A DNA stretch of 64,000 bases from Chaetoceros tenuissimus. Taxonomy: Eukaryota > Bacillariophyta > Thalassiosirophyceae > Chaetocerotales > Chaetocerotaceae. A program made the translations under genes and the position numbers. The notes under the pieces are model-generated. The model did no database searches, was not told where the DNA came from, and saw only the letters and a program-made list of their open reading frames with translations. Location of the stretch: the NCBI GenBank assembly GCA_021927905.1, contig BLLK01000020.1:434001-498000 (forward strand). The letters run 5' to 3'. Shown piece after piece: positions 31,744 through 42,711 of this stretch. Each line of letters begins with the position of its first letter. The first letter of the stretch is position 1.

Positions 31744-33419
31744 TTATACATAGCGCCTTTTTTGTTTCATACCTTGTACAGCTATGTAGTATCCCGACTC
31801 AACTCTTCCACTAAAGGTGCTTCTCTGTCTTTTACGTGATTTCACCTGACTTTTGTTTTTATATAGATAATCATCCTCAAACTTCACACTTTCATCAAGA
31901 ATTCTACTGTTTTCAACCTCCTCATATTTACGATTGTAGTATGTTGCACATGTAAGCGTATCATATATTGATTTTGTCGAACAGAGTTTTGCACCAATTG
32001 GTTCATGATCTTCTCTAAACTTTGGACGATGACGCGATTCTTTTGATATCACAATCTCCTTTCTCCCTGCTTTAGACCATAATTGAAATCCTAGTTCAAC
32101 AACAACGTATGCAAAAGCTTCATCAGAAACTGTCAGAATTTCCGAAATCTTCATCCTCTTTTTTTGTTCACAAAAAACTCTTTTACGGACCGTTTTACAA
32201 GCAAAACATTCTAGAAAATAGACATACGCTTTCTTTGCTATTTCTCCCAATTTTTCATCCGTGAAATCTGATCTGTAATTCGTCAGACTCTCACCTTTGT
32301 TCCACTTATACTGAGTATATATCAAGAAATTTTGAAACTCAGTTTTAGCTTCATCGAATTCCGGACACTCCGCTCCCATATTCTTTACGTAATCCACAAA
32401 TTCTGTTTTCTGTAGCAAATAATCTAAAAAACAAATGAGCTTTTTCGAAGATTCAAAGAACAATATATATATATATCTATACCTTACCTTGTACAAACGA
32501 AGCCTTCATTCCGTCAACTACAGAATTTCTAATATTTACAAACGTCTTTTTGACTGTCCTTCCATGTGTCTGCCAAAACGTAACTAGATTTGTTACACTC
32601 AGTGAATCCCGACCAAGCAATGGTAGGCCAAGTTCTACACTAAGATACTCAAGGCATCCTTCACACATTTGGATAGCACAATTGTTCGTGACCGTTGCCC
32701 TTTCAAACATCTCTCCTACAAAATCAGGATTCTTGAAGGAGAAGTCAGGTACGAGGATCAATTTAGTATATGGCCATACATGGAGCCATAACGCTTTGTT
32801 GAAACTACTTGTCTTGTTAGAGATGTCTTTGAATCTTGCATCACCCTCGGCAAGGCCCCTCTGTAATCTCATTAACTCAACATATGAGGCATTATGTTTG
32901 TTAATTTGAGTTACATTCGTGAGTGTTGACACTGCAGGAGTTGCTGGCGTATTCCTTCCAGAGGTCACAGCATTTGATGGAGTAGTTCTACCACCCACAA
33001 AACATACTGTATTCGGTAACGGAGGAGGAACTTGTAGAGAGAAAGAACCATCCATTACAGACTTTTCTTTTGATACTACATTACCAACTGGATTCATATA
33101 CTGTGTATCAAAACCATCTACATTGAATTCTCCTTTAGGTTCGTCAAGGCCACTAGCTACATCGGTAATAGCTGTTGCTGGAACTGGGAGTCCATGCCCA
33201 CCTATAATTCATTCAGACAAGGAAAGGGTTAGCCAACATGAAAGTAATAACTATGAATTACACAACCACTTTACCTGCATACAAGTTACCACTCTGATCA
33301 ACATAACCGACATCTCTAGCTAATGGTGTAAACGCAGACGAATCAGTTTGTTTCCATCCTTGATTTACTAACATACTCTTTCTTGAGATCGGTTGCTTCT
33401 TCGCTGCGTCTGTATTCAT
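31744..33419 (-). CDS. Transposon-encoded protein A, 512 aa, unknown function
   Basis: Three exons in consistent phase: 33419-33275, 33201-32488 and 32423-31744, with introns of 71 and 64 nt. The ATG at 33419 gives MNTDAAKKQPISRK. The N-terminal quarter is Gly/Pro/Ser/Thr-rich and probably disordered (TTPSNAVTSGRNTPATPA). The middle has a predicted helical fold with GMKASFVQG and CEGCLEYLSVELGLPLL. The C-terminal half carries clustered Cys (ECFACKTVRKRVFC), then TVSDEAFAYVVVELGFQLW, and a basic tail (KSRKRQRS, MKQKRRYV) that could be a nuclear signal. No transposase, helicase or integrase motif is evident. Its position inside the terminal repeats and intact splicing suggest it is an element gene, structural or regulatory. 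Confidence 0.75.
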
Positions 33420-33603
33420 ATTTGGTCGTTGCTTTAATTGTGAGTATTTCAAAAGGTGCACAATGTGCACCATTACGTGGAAGGTGCACCTCACACACAA
33501 CCGTCGTTTTTTTAAACAACATTTTCAAACCACAACGTAAAAAATTTATAGAGATTTAGCACTTCCTCACCAAAAATTCAATATTTAAAAATCAAAACAC
33601 AGA

Positions 33604-34026
33604 GTGGAGCGAGGTGGATGTTTTAAGGCACAAGCTTTTCTGTTGAATGTTTTCATCAATAACGAAATTTCTATTAGTGATTTCAAGATCATCCAAAATG
33701 GAAGTAAGACAATCGGAATTGGATTGGAGTGCCAGCCACGGGAGATTGTTTTATTTCATTATGCAGTGGAGATGTGTAGACTTCATAGTTTACATGAAGG
33801 TGAGGACCTTGAGCTATTGCTTCATGCTATTTTCCCTTACAGAAACAACGACTGGATTTCAGAAATGATTACATGCCACTACGATAGAAATAATGGTTCT
33901 CCTGGATATATTTTAGAAGAAGTAGGGCACAATGGGTTGGTCAGAATCATTTTCAAGTATTTAGTTTCACAAAGCGCAGAAGAAACTGTCTCATATTATC
34001 AATTGGTAGAATATAAATCTATGTAA
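33604..34026 (+). CDS. Open frame inside the transposon, doubtful
   Basis: A 140-codon frame bounded by TAA at 33586 and a stop at 34024, but with no ATG before residue about 57. Composition looks coding (EGEDLELLLHAIFPYRNNDW, GYILEEVGHNGLVRII). It may be an exon whose first exon I cannot find, or a decayed fragment. No family recognised. Confidence 0.3.
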   Translation: MERGGCFKAQAFLLNVFINNEISISDFKIIQNGSKTIGIGLECQPREIVLFHYAVEMCRLHSLHEGEDLELLLHAIFPYRNNDWISEMITCHYDRNNGSPGYILEEVGHNGLVRIIFKYLVSQSAEETVSYYQLVEYKSM

Positions 34027-34048
34027 GCACAATTTTCAAAATCCTTTT

Positions 34049-35120
34049 TTACTTTAACTCGTTTCTACGTACAGGTGATTGACAAAAGGATCTGTTGAAT
34101 CCGTCATGATAGAGTTGATTTCTTAGTGCTAGATTGTGATAGTCCATCTTAAGTAAATAGTAGAAATTCAATCCAGTTCTTTCATTCTTTTCAATTGATA
34201 AGATGAAAGGTATATGTCCAATGATCATCGCAAGTTCTCTTGGAGGTAATGCGTAATGAGCATGTTCCAACCGAGATCTTTCTCTAGTAGCCAATTCATA
34301 CGGAACATACCATAAAATCTGATGCTTGCGCATTACAGAAACTTTCTAAATCTTTGTTGAAGTTGTAGAAGTGAATCTTTGAACCATCTGGTTGATACTT
34401 TGTAGATGGAATACCAGGGAACAATAGACCTTTGGGTTTCGACATATGGTTATCAGTGCAATATATTTGCTTCATGTTAGGATGTGCAAGTGATGACTTT
34501 CTAGTTTTGTGATGAGTGTCAAAGACTAGCCGAGGGAAAGGGAAGTTTCGATCACTAAATTTACATTCTTGGATTTGAAAGATTTTTGGTAATTTGGATA
34601 TGTCTGGGACAGAGATCGAGGAAAAGTTGGATATATTAATGCATGAAGGTCCATCGGAGGAAGAAGATATAAATCCGTCTTCTGCAATAGAAGATGGAGA
34701 TACTATGTTCAAATAAATGACCTCGACGTAATCCCCATTGATGATGTTGAATGAATGAGTTGATTCTGCAAAGTAATTGTCTGTGTTGAGTTTAATTCTT
34801 GCGATTACGACCTTTTCTGGATGAAGACATAAGACAGCACCAAGGTGCCAGTTGTTTTTGGTATTTGTCTTCTTATCTTTGGAAGTTGAAAATGCAACAA
34901 GAGAACTTTTGTTATATTTTTCAAAGGAATTGCATTCGATATAAATTTGTGGATTCTCTTGAGGGTGAAGAAGATTTGCTTCGTTTAGAGAAATGCGTGT
35001 TGTAATAACATGCTTCGACAAGAGAGAGCAGCTTTCAGATGCGGTGAAGATACATCGGGTTCCTTGAGTTTGACAAGCAGAGTTTGATCTTCGTTTGTTT
35101 GAATTCGATGAAGCTGGCAT
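34049..35120 (-). CDS. Transposon-encoded protein B, two frames, unknown function
   Basis: The ATG at 35120 opens about 275 codons (MPASSNSNKRRSNSAC...), with KNNWHLGAVLCLHPEKVVIARIKL and a Ser-rich middle. The second frame (34333-34049) overlaps its end and reads QILWYVPYELATRERSRLEH, ALPPRELAMIIGHIPFILS, DYHNLALRNQLYHDGF. Both frames look coding, but no GT-AG intron I tried restores phase, so there may be a one-base shift near 34300-34330 or a splice I missed. No catalytic motif recognised. It could be the recombinase in a degraded form, but nothing in the sequence proves that. Confidence 0.45.
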
Positions 35121-35566
35121 TATATTGCTGTTTTTGATAGAAGGTACCAGAGTGGAAACTAGGACACTCAAGGTTAGATGGTGCTAACGATAAGCGGTCA
35201 CAAGAATCAATCGGGATGATTATGAAATTGAAATAAAAAGAAAAGTGCAATATGTGAGCTAGAAGAAGAACAACATAATAGTAAGTGAAATCAAGGTGCG
35301 TGTCCAAATAGAAAAATGAGTAAAAATAAAGTTCAACGGATGAGAGCAGAAAATCAGTGTAATTTATGCTTGAGTCTTGTGTATTTGGGTTAGAAAGAAG
35401 ATAGAAAGAGGAAAGAAGGGAGGAGGTTAGAGATTATATTCCCCCAGCGCCATTTTTATTATCCTCCAGGACCATGTAGGATACGCGCAGGTAGATGTTT
35501 TTTTTTATACCTATTGACACGTGTCAATGCTCCAAGAAGACAAAAATATGGCGCTGTTGACATGAA

Positions 35567-35610
35567 AATGCAGCTCCATGGTACACTTGGCGCTGGACCA
35601 CATTTGGATG
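35567..35610 (-). repeat. Right terminal inverted repeat of the transposon
   Basis: Reverse complement of 31280-31323 over about 44 bp with several mismatches. Confidence 0.88.
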
Positions 35611-36287
35611 TGGAATATGCATCTTTTCCGAGTATCACCTGAAAAACGTGAGCAAACATATTGCAAGGAAATGTTGAATCCGTTTGCCTGTAATCCCTAT
35701 AAAGAGCAGCCTAATATCGAAGGAAGAAAGTTTTTTCTTTTTGGAAGAGATGCAAATGGCGATCTTGCCAATGTACCTCAAAATTTTTCATTGGACTTGA
35801 AGTCAGGCGTACCTGGTGAAGGTATTCATGTTTGGAATGTAGAAGGTCAAAAAGAGTGGGAAGGGGAAAAAGTATGGACAGAGGAAAGTACTTCAGATGT
35901 AGCATCTTGGACAGAACCTGTATTGGTGGAAGGACTGTATAATGGTAAGAGTTACTTTCCACGCTTGGTGCTTAATTTAGGTCACCGTAATAGGAAAGCT
36001 GAGAATTTCTCATTTCAATTTTTATATCAATTCTTCAAGGCGGAGTTCAATTCTGGGAACCAATGATTCCTTTCGAGTTTGTCACTGGCGATAGTGAGAA
36101 TTTCTTTGAATCCAATGAAACATATGTATCCCAGACAATTGTTTCTCTCCCATCATATTGGTCCATGACATACAAACCAGAAACAGGAGTAACGACGTTA
36201 GTGATCAAGGGCATGTCCGAGCATTGTCCAAAAGATTCAAAGAGTGCGAAAAGCAATAAATCGAGAAATTTACGTGGTAGCACTTGA

Positions 36288-36584
36288 GAATGCAAAAGGA
36301 TTAGAATTTAGACCGTGATAGATTGTCGGTGCTCACAATTTACAAGTGGTATAGACTAGAGATAAATCTTTTCTTTGGAACAGCAATCCGAGCAATATTC
36401 ATCACGTATATCTAATATAAATTTTACTAACATTATATTCTATGCAACTCTATATGTATTCTTTTACAAAACAAAAATGGATCTTTTCCTACATTGCAAG
36501 GTCCGCAAGTCCCTCAGCACAAAAAGTCACTCTTTCTACCAAAAAGTTCTTCCTTTTTTTCTAATACATTACAACATACTTGTA
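36288..36584. other. Spacer, convergent 3' ends
   Basis: AT-rich; no feature. Confidence 0.25.
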
Positions 36585-37040
36585 TCAATCCACCAATAAT
36601 TCATGATCGTTGGCAATAAGATGCAACCTACCATCTTCACCTTCTTCCACCAACAAATTCTCTTCACCCTCTGACAACTCATCCTCCTCCTCATGATGTC
36701 CATGCCGATGATGATGATGATGATCCTCTTCATTCATAAATTTCCCTTTTAAATTGGAAGCCAAGACAAAGACGGGATGAAACAAATTGGCAACCCATAA
36801 AAAGGCCAAATACCGTTTTCCCGGCATGAATCTACTTCGTTTCTGTTTCTTTGTAACGGGTACTGTTCGATCTCTAATTTTGTATACCTTTTGTCGAGCC
36901 TTGTCTTTGACTTTTTCCTTGAGGGATGATTTTGATTGTAGAGATTCGGTCGATGTTATCCGCTCTTGGAGAGATTCTGGTTTCTCGTTTGAGGGTAGGA
37001 GATTGACCACATTGTTAGAAGAGGATTCTGCTGCAACCAT
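36585..37040 (-). CDS. Small His-rich protein with one hydrophobic segment
   Basis: ATG at 37040, 151 aa. A Ser/Asn-rich start leads to a Lys-rich coiled-coil-like region (SLKEKVKDKARQKVYKIRD) and basic KKQKRSRF. One hydrophobic helix follows (YLAFLWVANLFHPVFVLAS), then HHHHHRHGHHEEEDE and an acidic C-terminus. The His cluster could bind metal. The length and the clean frame suggest a real gene. Family not recognised. Confidence 0.5.
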   Translation of the reverse strand: MVAAESSSNNVVNLLPSNEKPESLQERITSTESLQSKSSLKEKVKDKARQKVYKIRDRTVPVTKKQKRSRFMPGKRYLAFLWVANLFHPVFVLASNLKGKFMNEEDHHHHHRHGHHEEEDELSEGEENLLVEEGEDGRLHLIANDHELLVD

Positions 37041-37459
37041 GATTAGTAGATGTGAAGACAGCGTAGGTACTGGATAGAGAGAGATACCTCAAGGTATTTT
37101 TGCTTTGGGTAACTTTAGATTCAGTTCAGCGAAAGGTATGTTTGGTAATGAAGTCCATCATGTTCTCACACAACATATTCTTTTAGGGAAGGGATTCTTC
37201 TTCTTGATGCAGTTCAAAACTGAGTGGTGATGTGTGTTGAGTGTCAAAAGTTAAAAAATGGCCTTGCGTCCGTTAAATAAATTATCCATGTTGTATGCTT
37301 GGTAGATACTCTACCGTCTTGAGAACCGCAAGATTTTCTTTCAAAAGAAGCCTCATCTTTCATGTTTATGAACTAATGAACTAAGAGACAGTCAAAGACC
37401 TTTCACAGAATACATTTTCTTCAACAAACACACAACATACAAACCTAACCAACCTTATC
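37041..37459. promoter_or_regulatory. Divergent promoter region
   Basis: 419 bp between two outward-facing starts. No defined motif. Confidence 0.3.
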
Positions 37460-38399
37460 ATGTTTCGCAAAGTAATTCCTAAATTTAGTCAAGTGGCAAT
37501 CAAAGCACAAAGAGCACCGAAAAACTTTTCTCTTCAATACTTTTCGACAAGTCCGGATGAATTCATCCCTCAACCACCGACAGAAGTCACTAAGGAACTC
37601 GTGCAGGGTATACACAACACTACAAAATTCTTTGTAGAAAATGGATTGACCAAACAGAAATTAGATGATATTGCCAAAGCTGCAGGAGATGAAACGACAC
37701 TTACTACTCGATGGCAGAAAATGATGGAGGCATATCTTGGCACACAGGTTCATGTTCTTGTTGCTTTGGGTTATCAGGGAAGTGAACAGGGATTGCGTAA
37801 GTATTTTTTGCTTAGAATACATATACTCGTTCAAGAATTTATAGCTCATTTACTTTCTCAATGGTATAGAAACGTACAATCAACAACTTGCGGTATATAT
37901 GCATAACGCGGATCCAAGTACACAGGAAGAAATGAGAGTCTCATCGAGAGACTTGTGGCGAACAGTATTATCAACTGCATTCAATGTGTCACTCGATGAT
38001 ATTTCCAATGCAGAAATGGATTTGGTAAAGGCGAGAGAAACCATGCACAAAGTGTCGCAAAAGATGCAATCGCCTCAAGTTTTGGAAAGTATTGCGGAAA
38101 AGTGTGGAAAGATTCCAAGTACTGGTAATGCAGGAATGGATATGGCTATGAAACATCAAGTTGTACAAGAAGCATTAGTTCATGATGTGTATTTGAGTGG
38201 AAATCCTTCTCTTGTAGAAGAATGTGGATTTGGGACTGGTGAAAAGGCATATGTGTTTATGCAATGTGTCATGGCGGAACATCAGACTGATCCTTTGGTG
38301 GCACAATATGTTGGAACTGGAATGATGCGTGTTTTGCAAAGTGCTGGAATTGATTTGTCACAATTGGAAGCTGCTGCGAATGATATGAGAAATGCATAA
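37460..38399 (+). CDS. Mitochondrial-targeted helical protein of unknown function
   Basis: Exons 37460-37796 and 37870-38399 (phase 1) give 288 aa. The N-terminus MFRKVIPKFSQVAIKAQRAPKNFSLQYFSTS is basic, without acids, and ends in the F-S-T-S pattern of mitochondrial presequences. The mature part is helical: HNTTKFFVENGLTKQKLDDIAK, then VHVLVALGYQG. In exon 2, KMQSPQVLESIAEKCGKIP precedes MKHQVVQEALVHDVYLSG and GFGTGEKAYVFMQCVMAEHQTDPL. No catalytic signature seen. A duplicated copy of its 3' end lies just downstream. Confidence 0.65.
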
Positions 38400-38590
38400 A
38401 TGTTGATTTCATACAAGAGAGTTTAAAAGAAAATGAAAATCAATACTAAATGAAACAAGTTTATTGAAAGCTGCAGCGAATGATAGGTATGAGGAATGCA
38501 TAAATATTGAATATGTACTAAATTTCAAGAGGTTGTTGAAAGAAATTGACAATGAATACAAATCAATCTAATGGAAAAAGTTTATGAATG
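38361..38590 (+). repeat. Diverged duplication of the gene 3' end
   Basis: Segment 38361-38460 (last codons of the mitochondrial protein gene plus 3' UTR) recurs at about 38463-38585. Shared words include gaaagctgc/ggaagctgc, gcgaatgata, aatgcataaat, gttgaaagaaa and aagtttat. The second copy has no open frame. Confidence 0.7.
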
Positions 38591-38717
38591 AAGCGACATG
38601 GTTTATTTTACCCTACTTTCTGTCTTGTTTCATAGAAGCTTAAAGTTCGAAACATGAAATGCAAACCAACATTTATCAGATGACACATTACTAACAATCG
38701 TTCTCTGCATCGTAAAT

Positions 38718-40976
38718 CTACAATGCAAACAAAGCCTTCATCATACATGCATGAATGTGAACTTGGTCAATCTTATCCTCAGCTCCTGCAACATCCTTTC
38801 CAAGCACCTTGTATCCAGCACCCTTGAGAGCCTCTACGCAACCGTTATCACCATCATAAGAGAGTGGAACTGGACGAGTAGAATGGCTTCCCCATCCGTT
38901 TCCTCCAGATCCAAAAGAACCCCAGAAGTGACCAACAGTCTCAGCATCCTCCTCGGTCCAAGTAGTGTAGTCAGCAATGTGTTCAGTGGTGGACTTGGAA
39001 TCATCCTCATGAGCTCCAGCAGCGATTGCAACAGACCATGGGTTCACATTGCTATTGTTTTGTGGAGTAATCTTGTGAGATTCACCAGCAATGATGAAGT
39101 TTGCTACAGCCTCAGGGAAGTTAGACTTGAGAGTGACGTAATGGTCGTGATCAGCTGTTACGTAGAGTGCGTTCTTCTCCCATCCTCCATTGTCCTTGAT
39201 CCAGTCCATCATGTACTGAACTCCATCATTGATATCAAGCATGGTTCCCAACATATCATCCATGTGGTTTCCATGAGCAGCCCAGTCGATATCACCTTGC
39301 TCGTACATGAGGAAGAATCCATCGTCGTCCTTTCCGAGGAAGTCAACAGCTGCCTTCACATGTTCCTTCATAGTAGGAATCTGTGCAACTTCCTCAGGTG
39401 AGTAATGGTTACAAAGCTCTGCAGATGTGGTAGGGGAAACTCCAGTAATGTTTCCATCAGCATCAGTATCAACATTTCCAGATGAGCAGTATCTTTGGGT
39501 ATAAGAAGAGTCAAGTCCACGGTAAGGAGCGTTTGACTGACCAGATGCGGTGTATCCTCCTCCGAAACATACAGCTACATGCTGGTCGTCGTTAGGATCA
39601 AGTCCCTCAAGAGGTTTGTAAAAGTCCTATGCAAGAAGAGATGAAAAAGTTAGATATTGGATTCGATATGAAAAGAAAGATACAAGGTTTAAGAAAGAAA
39701 ACTTACAGCCGCAGATACATCAGGGCTCTGTTCGATAAGAGTCCACTGGCTTGAGAGGGATCCTCCCTCACGCATTTTATCCTTGTGAGCCTCGGATGGC
39801 TGGTATCTACTTGCACATGCACCTGCAATGTATGTAGGATTCACATCCTCGAGACTTCTTTGCATCTGTGGTCCATTCTTTCTGTAGTTACTGTGTGTTA
39901 CGAAAGAACCTGGAGTTGCATGTAGAACAGGAACGGAAGAAATGACACCAGCTGCCTTTCCACACTTCATTGCATCCTCGACAATGGTGCTTACATCTTC
40001 TTCGTAAAGATTCACACTCATCATGTTCACTGCAGCCTTGTGTCCAGTAGCAAGGGCTCCAGCAGTAGATGCAGAGTCAGTTGCATGACGCATGATGAAC
40101 TCCTTATCGAAGCCATCAGTTCCGTGTCCTTCAGCAGTGAAGTATCTATCATCCCATGGGTACTTTCCACCCATTTCATCATCCCATAGAACCATGTTTC
40201 CTCCTTCCTTCTCGTAGTCAAGTGGGGAAAAATCAATTGGTTTACCAGTACAGTCATCCAAAGCAACTGGTGCCATACCATTATCATGACCGGATACACT
40301 TCCTTCCAACAAAGACTTTGCAGGAGCATAGTGAGCACCATCATTTGGGCTCTGAAGAACCAAAGTAGAGGTGGTCACAAGAGCATGTCCTGAAAGTTCT
40401 TGAAAGGAAAGACCGTGTCCTTGTCCCTCAGTGTAATAGTCGTCAAGAGTTCTTCCAGCAAATGCAGCCTTCGCAGCATCCATAGAAGGACAACCAGCGC
40501 TGGTATCACAGCCCATTCCTTCAAGCTCATCGAGGATGGACTTAGCAATAGCCCCTGCACGAATCATTTCCCATCCCTAGAATTGAATATTTGAGTAACA
40601 GTGGCTATAGGCAAGACATAAAATATCAAAAGAATAACTGGACTTACCATACCATCTCCAACAACAAGCATTACGTTCTTTCCGTTTGCAGCATTAGTAC
40701 AAAGCGATGCAGGGATCTCATCGATAACTCCCTCGCGGTGAAGAAGACGCTCAGAGTTATCCATAGGGAATGGACCTGTGTTATAGGGATTGATTTGAGT
40801 ATGATTCTGAAAAGATATACAAAGATTCATTTATCAAACTCACCACCATGACTTTCAGTATAACTCTTTGCACATTTTGGAGCTTTGGTTGCCTTTCCAG
40901 ACTTGGTGTTTCTTCTCAAATTCTGAGCATCAGCAGAGACAAGTACGAGTGCAGCAATTGCGCTAGTAAACTTCAT
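38718..40976 (-). CDS. Alkaline phosphatase, PhoA type, secreted
   Basis: Four exons: 40976-40844, 40775-40648, 40576-39707 and 39626-38718, about 679 aa. The signal peptide is MKFTSAIAALVLVSADA. The PhoA family signature is clear: NVMLVVGDGMGWEMIRA (metal-binding Asp), HATDSASTAGALATGHK (Ser nucleophile in DSA), EQGDIDWAAHGNHMDDM (metal ligands) and YVTADHDHYV (Asp-His ligand pair). It hydrolyses phosphate monoesters at the cell surface or periplasmic space, usually induced when phosphate is scarce. Exon 2's acceptor (acacag at 40776-40781) was chosen because an earlier one breaks phase. Codon use is biased to C-ending codons, as in FCP, so strong expression is likely under some condition. 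Confidence 0.9.
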
Positions 40977-41871
40977 TTTGATAGTTGTTGTTTTGAACTT
41001 CTTGTTTTTATGAGGATTGAAAAGATATCAGTAGTGATGCCAAATATTTCAGCTGCGCGCAACAAAATACAGAATAGAAAGAATTTCTACGACAAATTCA
41101 AAAATTCAAATGATTCGTCCAGATTCGGTGAATCTTCATTGATGGCCTTTTAAAAATGAGTGTAATCCGAGAAAATTCATTAGTTGTAACACTCTCTACA
41201 ATATATGGATCTTTATTCGTTACAGTTGTGCATATAATATATTTATATATATATGTATACTATATGTGCGTGGAGTATTCACATGTATGAAAATGTTGAA
41301 AGATTCGTATGAAGTGCGCGATATCAATCCAAAATATCCTCAATGACGATACTTTTCTTTTTACTTATGGCAGATCTGGCATCACTCCCAAATGTTGAAG
41401 GTCCATGTCTCTTATGTAAATAAGCATGAAATATAAGCATGAAATATAATATTGTAGTTATAAAGACATGCTTATTCTCTTCCAGCATTCAAAGTTTCAG
41501 ATGAGAGGTGCTTGCGTGCTATTTCGTTGAGGACTTTTGTAAAAAGAAAAGATATTCAAAAAGATTCATTGTTGGTGAGCAAAGAATCCTTTCTCCGTCT
41601 GAGTCAACATCATTCCAAACAGATGTCGAACAGCAGCTGCGCCTGGAGACGAATCTTGCTTCATACACTGACTTCTTCCCTTTGAAATTCGAAAGATATG
41701 CATGTTTTAGTCTTTTGGCATCACATATCCTCTCTGTAGAGAAACTGTATCTCATCTCTGTGACTGCTGTGTGTATCCTGGTCTATGATTTTTCAAAGTC
41801 CTGCCTGTCGAGAATTATCTATTTTGATATTGATAACATCCATAGCTGGAGGTTCGAGTTCTACATTGCAA
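40977..41871. other. Intergenic region, no confident gene
   Basis: 895 bp between two minus-strand genes, holding the alkaline phosphatase promoter. A 141-codon plus-strand frame (41508-41933) starts only at GTG and runs into the antisense of the next gene. Its middle (SYTDFFPLKFERYACFSLLASHI) hints at a decayed coding piece, but no family is clear. A palindromic AT run (atatatttatatatatat) is at 41236-41256. Confidence 0.35.
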
Positions 41872-42711
41872 CTAAGAAGCTTTTGGCATCTTTGAAACTT
41901 TGTTTGTCTTTGGTACCTTTGATGCTTTCATAGCTTTTCCCTTTGTCTTTTTACTTCCACCTTCGAGGGATGGAATATTTGATAGCTCGAGAGAATAAGA
42001 TGGAGTATGGGATGGACTTGTAGGTAGGATGTTCACTGAAATCACAACATTTAATCCTATTATTTGGCACTCCTCTGTAACACGTTCCGTCACAGCATCT
42101 AATTTGTCAGAACTCAGAGCAGCTTCATTGTCCAGTGGTAAGAGAAACTTCACCAATATTTCCAGTCCTGTATCTTCTAGCTCTCTATGCATCTCCTTTT
42201 GTAGAGCTCTTGTAGGAGACGCAAGAACTTCAAGGGTTATTTCTTGGACGTCAACAGGAGCGTAAGCACTTATTATTCCTATTTCTATTGCATTTTCAAG
42301 ATTAGGTGTCAATACCTCAACGTTTGATATCTGCATGACCATTTGAGCTAATGCTGGAATAGATAAAGTAGGCATTACCGAAGGTGCCGTGGAAATTGAT
42401 GGTATCACCGAAGGTTCAGTTGATGTAGATGGCATCACCGAAGGCTCTTTAGTACCCCTTGATATAGTAGGTGCAATAGAAATAGATGGACTAACTGAAG
42501 GTTCAGTTGATGTAGATGGAATCACCGAAGGCTCTTTAGTACCCCTTGATATAGTAGGTGCAACAGAAATAGATTGACTTACTGAAGGTTCAGATGATGT
42601 AGATGGAGCCACGGTGTAGGTTCCTAATGCAGCAACACTTTTTGTGAAGAAGCAAAAGGAGAGAGTACTAATCATGAGAGAAAGGGAAGAAGATCTCGAC
42701 CCATGCGTCAT
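41872..42711 (-). CDS. Secreted Ser/Pro-repeat protein with basic C-terminus
   Basis: ATG at 42711, 279 aa. The signal peptide is SLSLMISTLSFCFFTKSVAA. Residues 30-125 are tandem units of about 34 residues, each GTKEPSV.PSTSTEPSV and SISIAPTIS, visible as a 102-nt DNA repeat (about 42395-42600). A globular part (about 130-245) has ITLEVLASPTRALQKEMHREL and LDAVTERVTEECQIIGLNVV. The C-terminus is Lys-rich with KASKVPKTNKVSKMPKAS. Ser/Thr/Pro repeats are likely glycosylated, and the lysine tail recalls diatom cell-wall proteins; both are inference. Confidence 0.7.
   Translation of the reverse strand: MTHGSRSSSLSLMISTLSFCFFTKSVAALGTYTVAPSTSSEPSVSQSISVAPTISRGTKEPSVIPSTSTEPSVSPSISIAPTISRGTKEPSVMPSTSTEPSVIPSISTAPSVMPTLSIPALAQMVMQISNVEVLTPNLENAIEIGIISAYAPVDVQEITLEVLASPTRALQKEMHRELEDTGLEILVKFLLPLDNEAALSSDKLDAVTERVTEECQIIGLNVVISVNILPTSPSHTPSYSLELSNIPSLEGGSKKTKGKAMKASKVPKTNKVSKMPKAS

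Larger units (their letters stand above)
31280..35610. mobile_element. DNA transposon, 4,331 bp, unknown superfamily, in exon 2 of the secreted-protein paralogue
   Basis: Both junctions can be read from the host exon. The left end is CATCCAAAG at 31280 and the right end mirrors it as TTTGGATG at 35610. The host dinucleotide TG is duplicated (31278-31279 and 35611-35612), so the target duplication is 2 bp. Terminal inverted repeats extend about 44 bp with some mismatches. Both ends carry many copies of the word CAGCGCCA in either orientation. Inside are a spliced 512-aa gene (31744-33419), a second minus-strand coding region (34049-35120) and a plus-strand frame (33604-34026). No reverse transcriptase, DDE motif or tyrosine recombinase was recognised, so the superfamily is open. 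Confidence 0.88.
30828..36287 (+). pseudogene. Second paralogue of the secreted protein, split by a 4.3-kb transposon
   Basis: Exon 1 (30828-31178; ATG at 30828, signal peptide MKLTPLLLTITAVKTAA) ends in the same LDWSPCGHPPLD as the first copy. After an 81-nt intron, exon 2 starts at 31260 (KFGKSH) but is cut at 31279 by the element 31280-35610. It resumes at 35611 with WNMHLFRVSPEK, runs to 35944, and exon 3 is 36040-36287. Apart from the insertion I see no stop or frameshift: phases match the intact copy across the join. The insertion must therefore be young. Unless the element is removed from RNA, no full-length protein is made. The exon 2 start also lacks the PNIICFDTATK segment present in the first copy. 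Confidence 0.85.

Noticed and set aside
31280-35610. Retrotransposon or virus insertion
   Set aside because: No reverse transcriptase, long terminal repeats, poly-A or capsid-like motif; inverted ends with a 2-bp duplication fit a DNA transposon.
41508-41933. 141-codon plus-strand frame antisense to the Ser/Pro-repeat gene
   Set aside because: Only a GTG start, overlaps the better-supported antisense gene, no recognisable domain.
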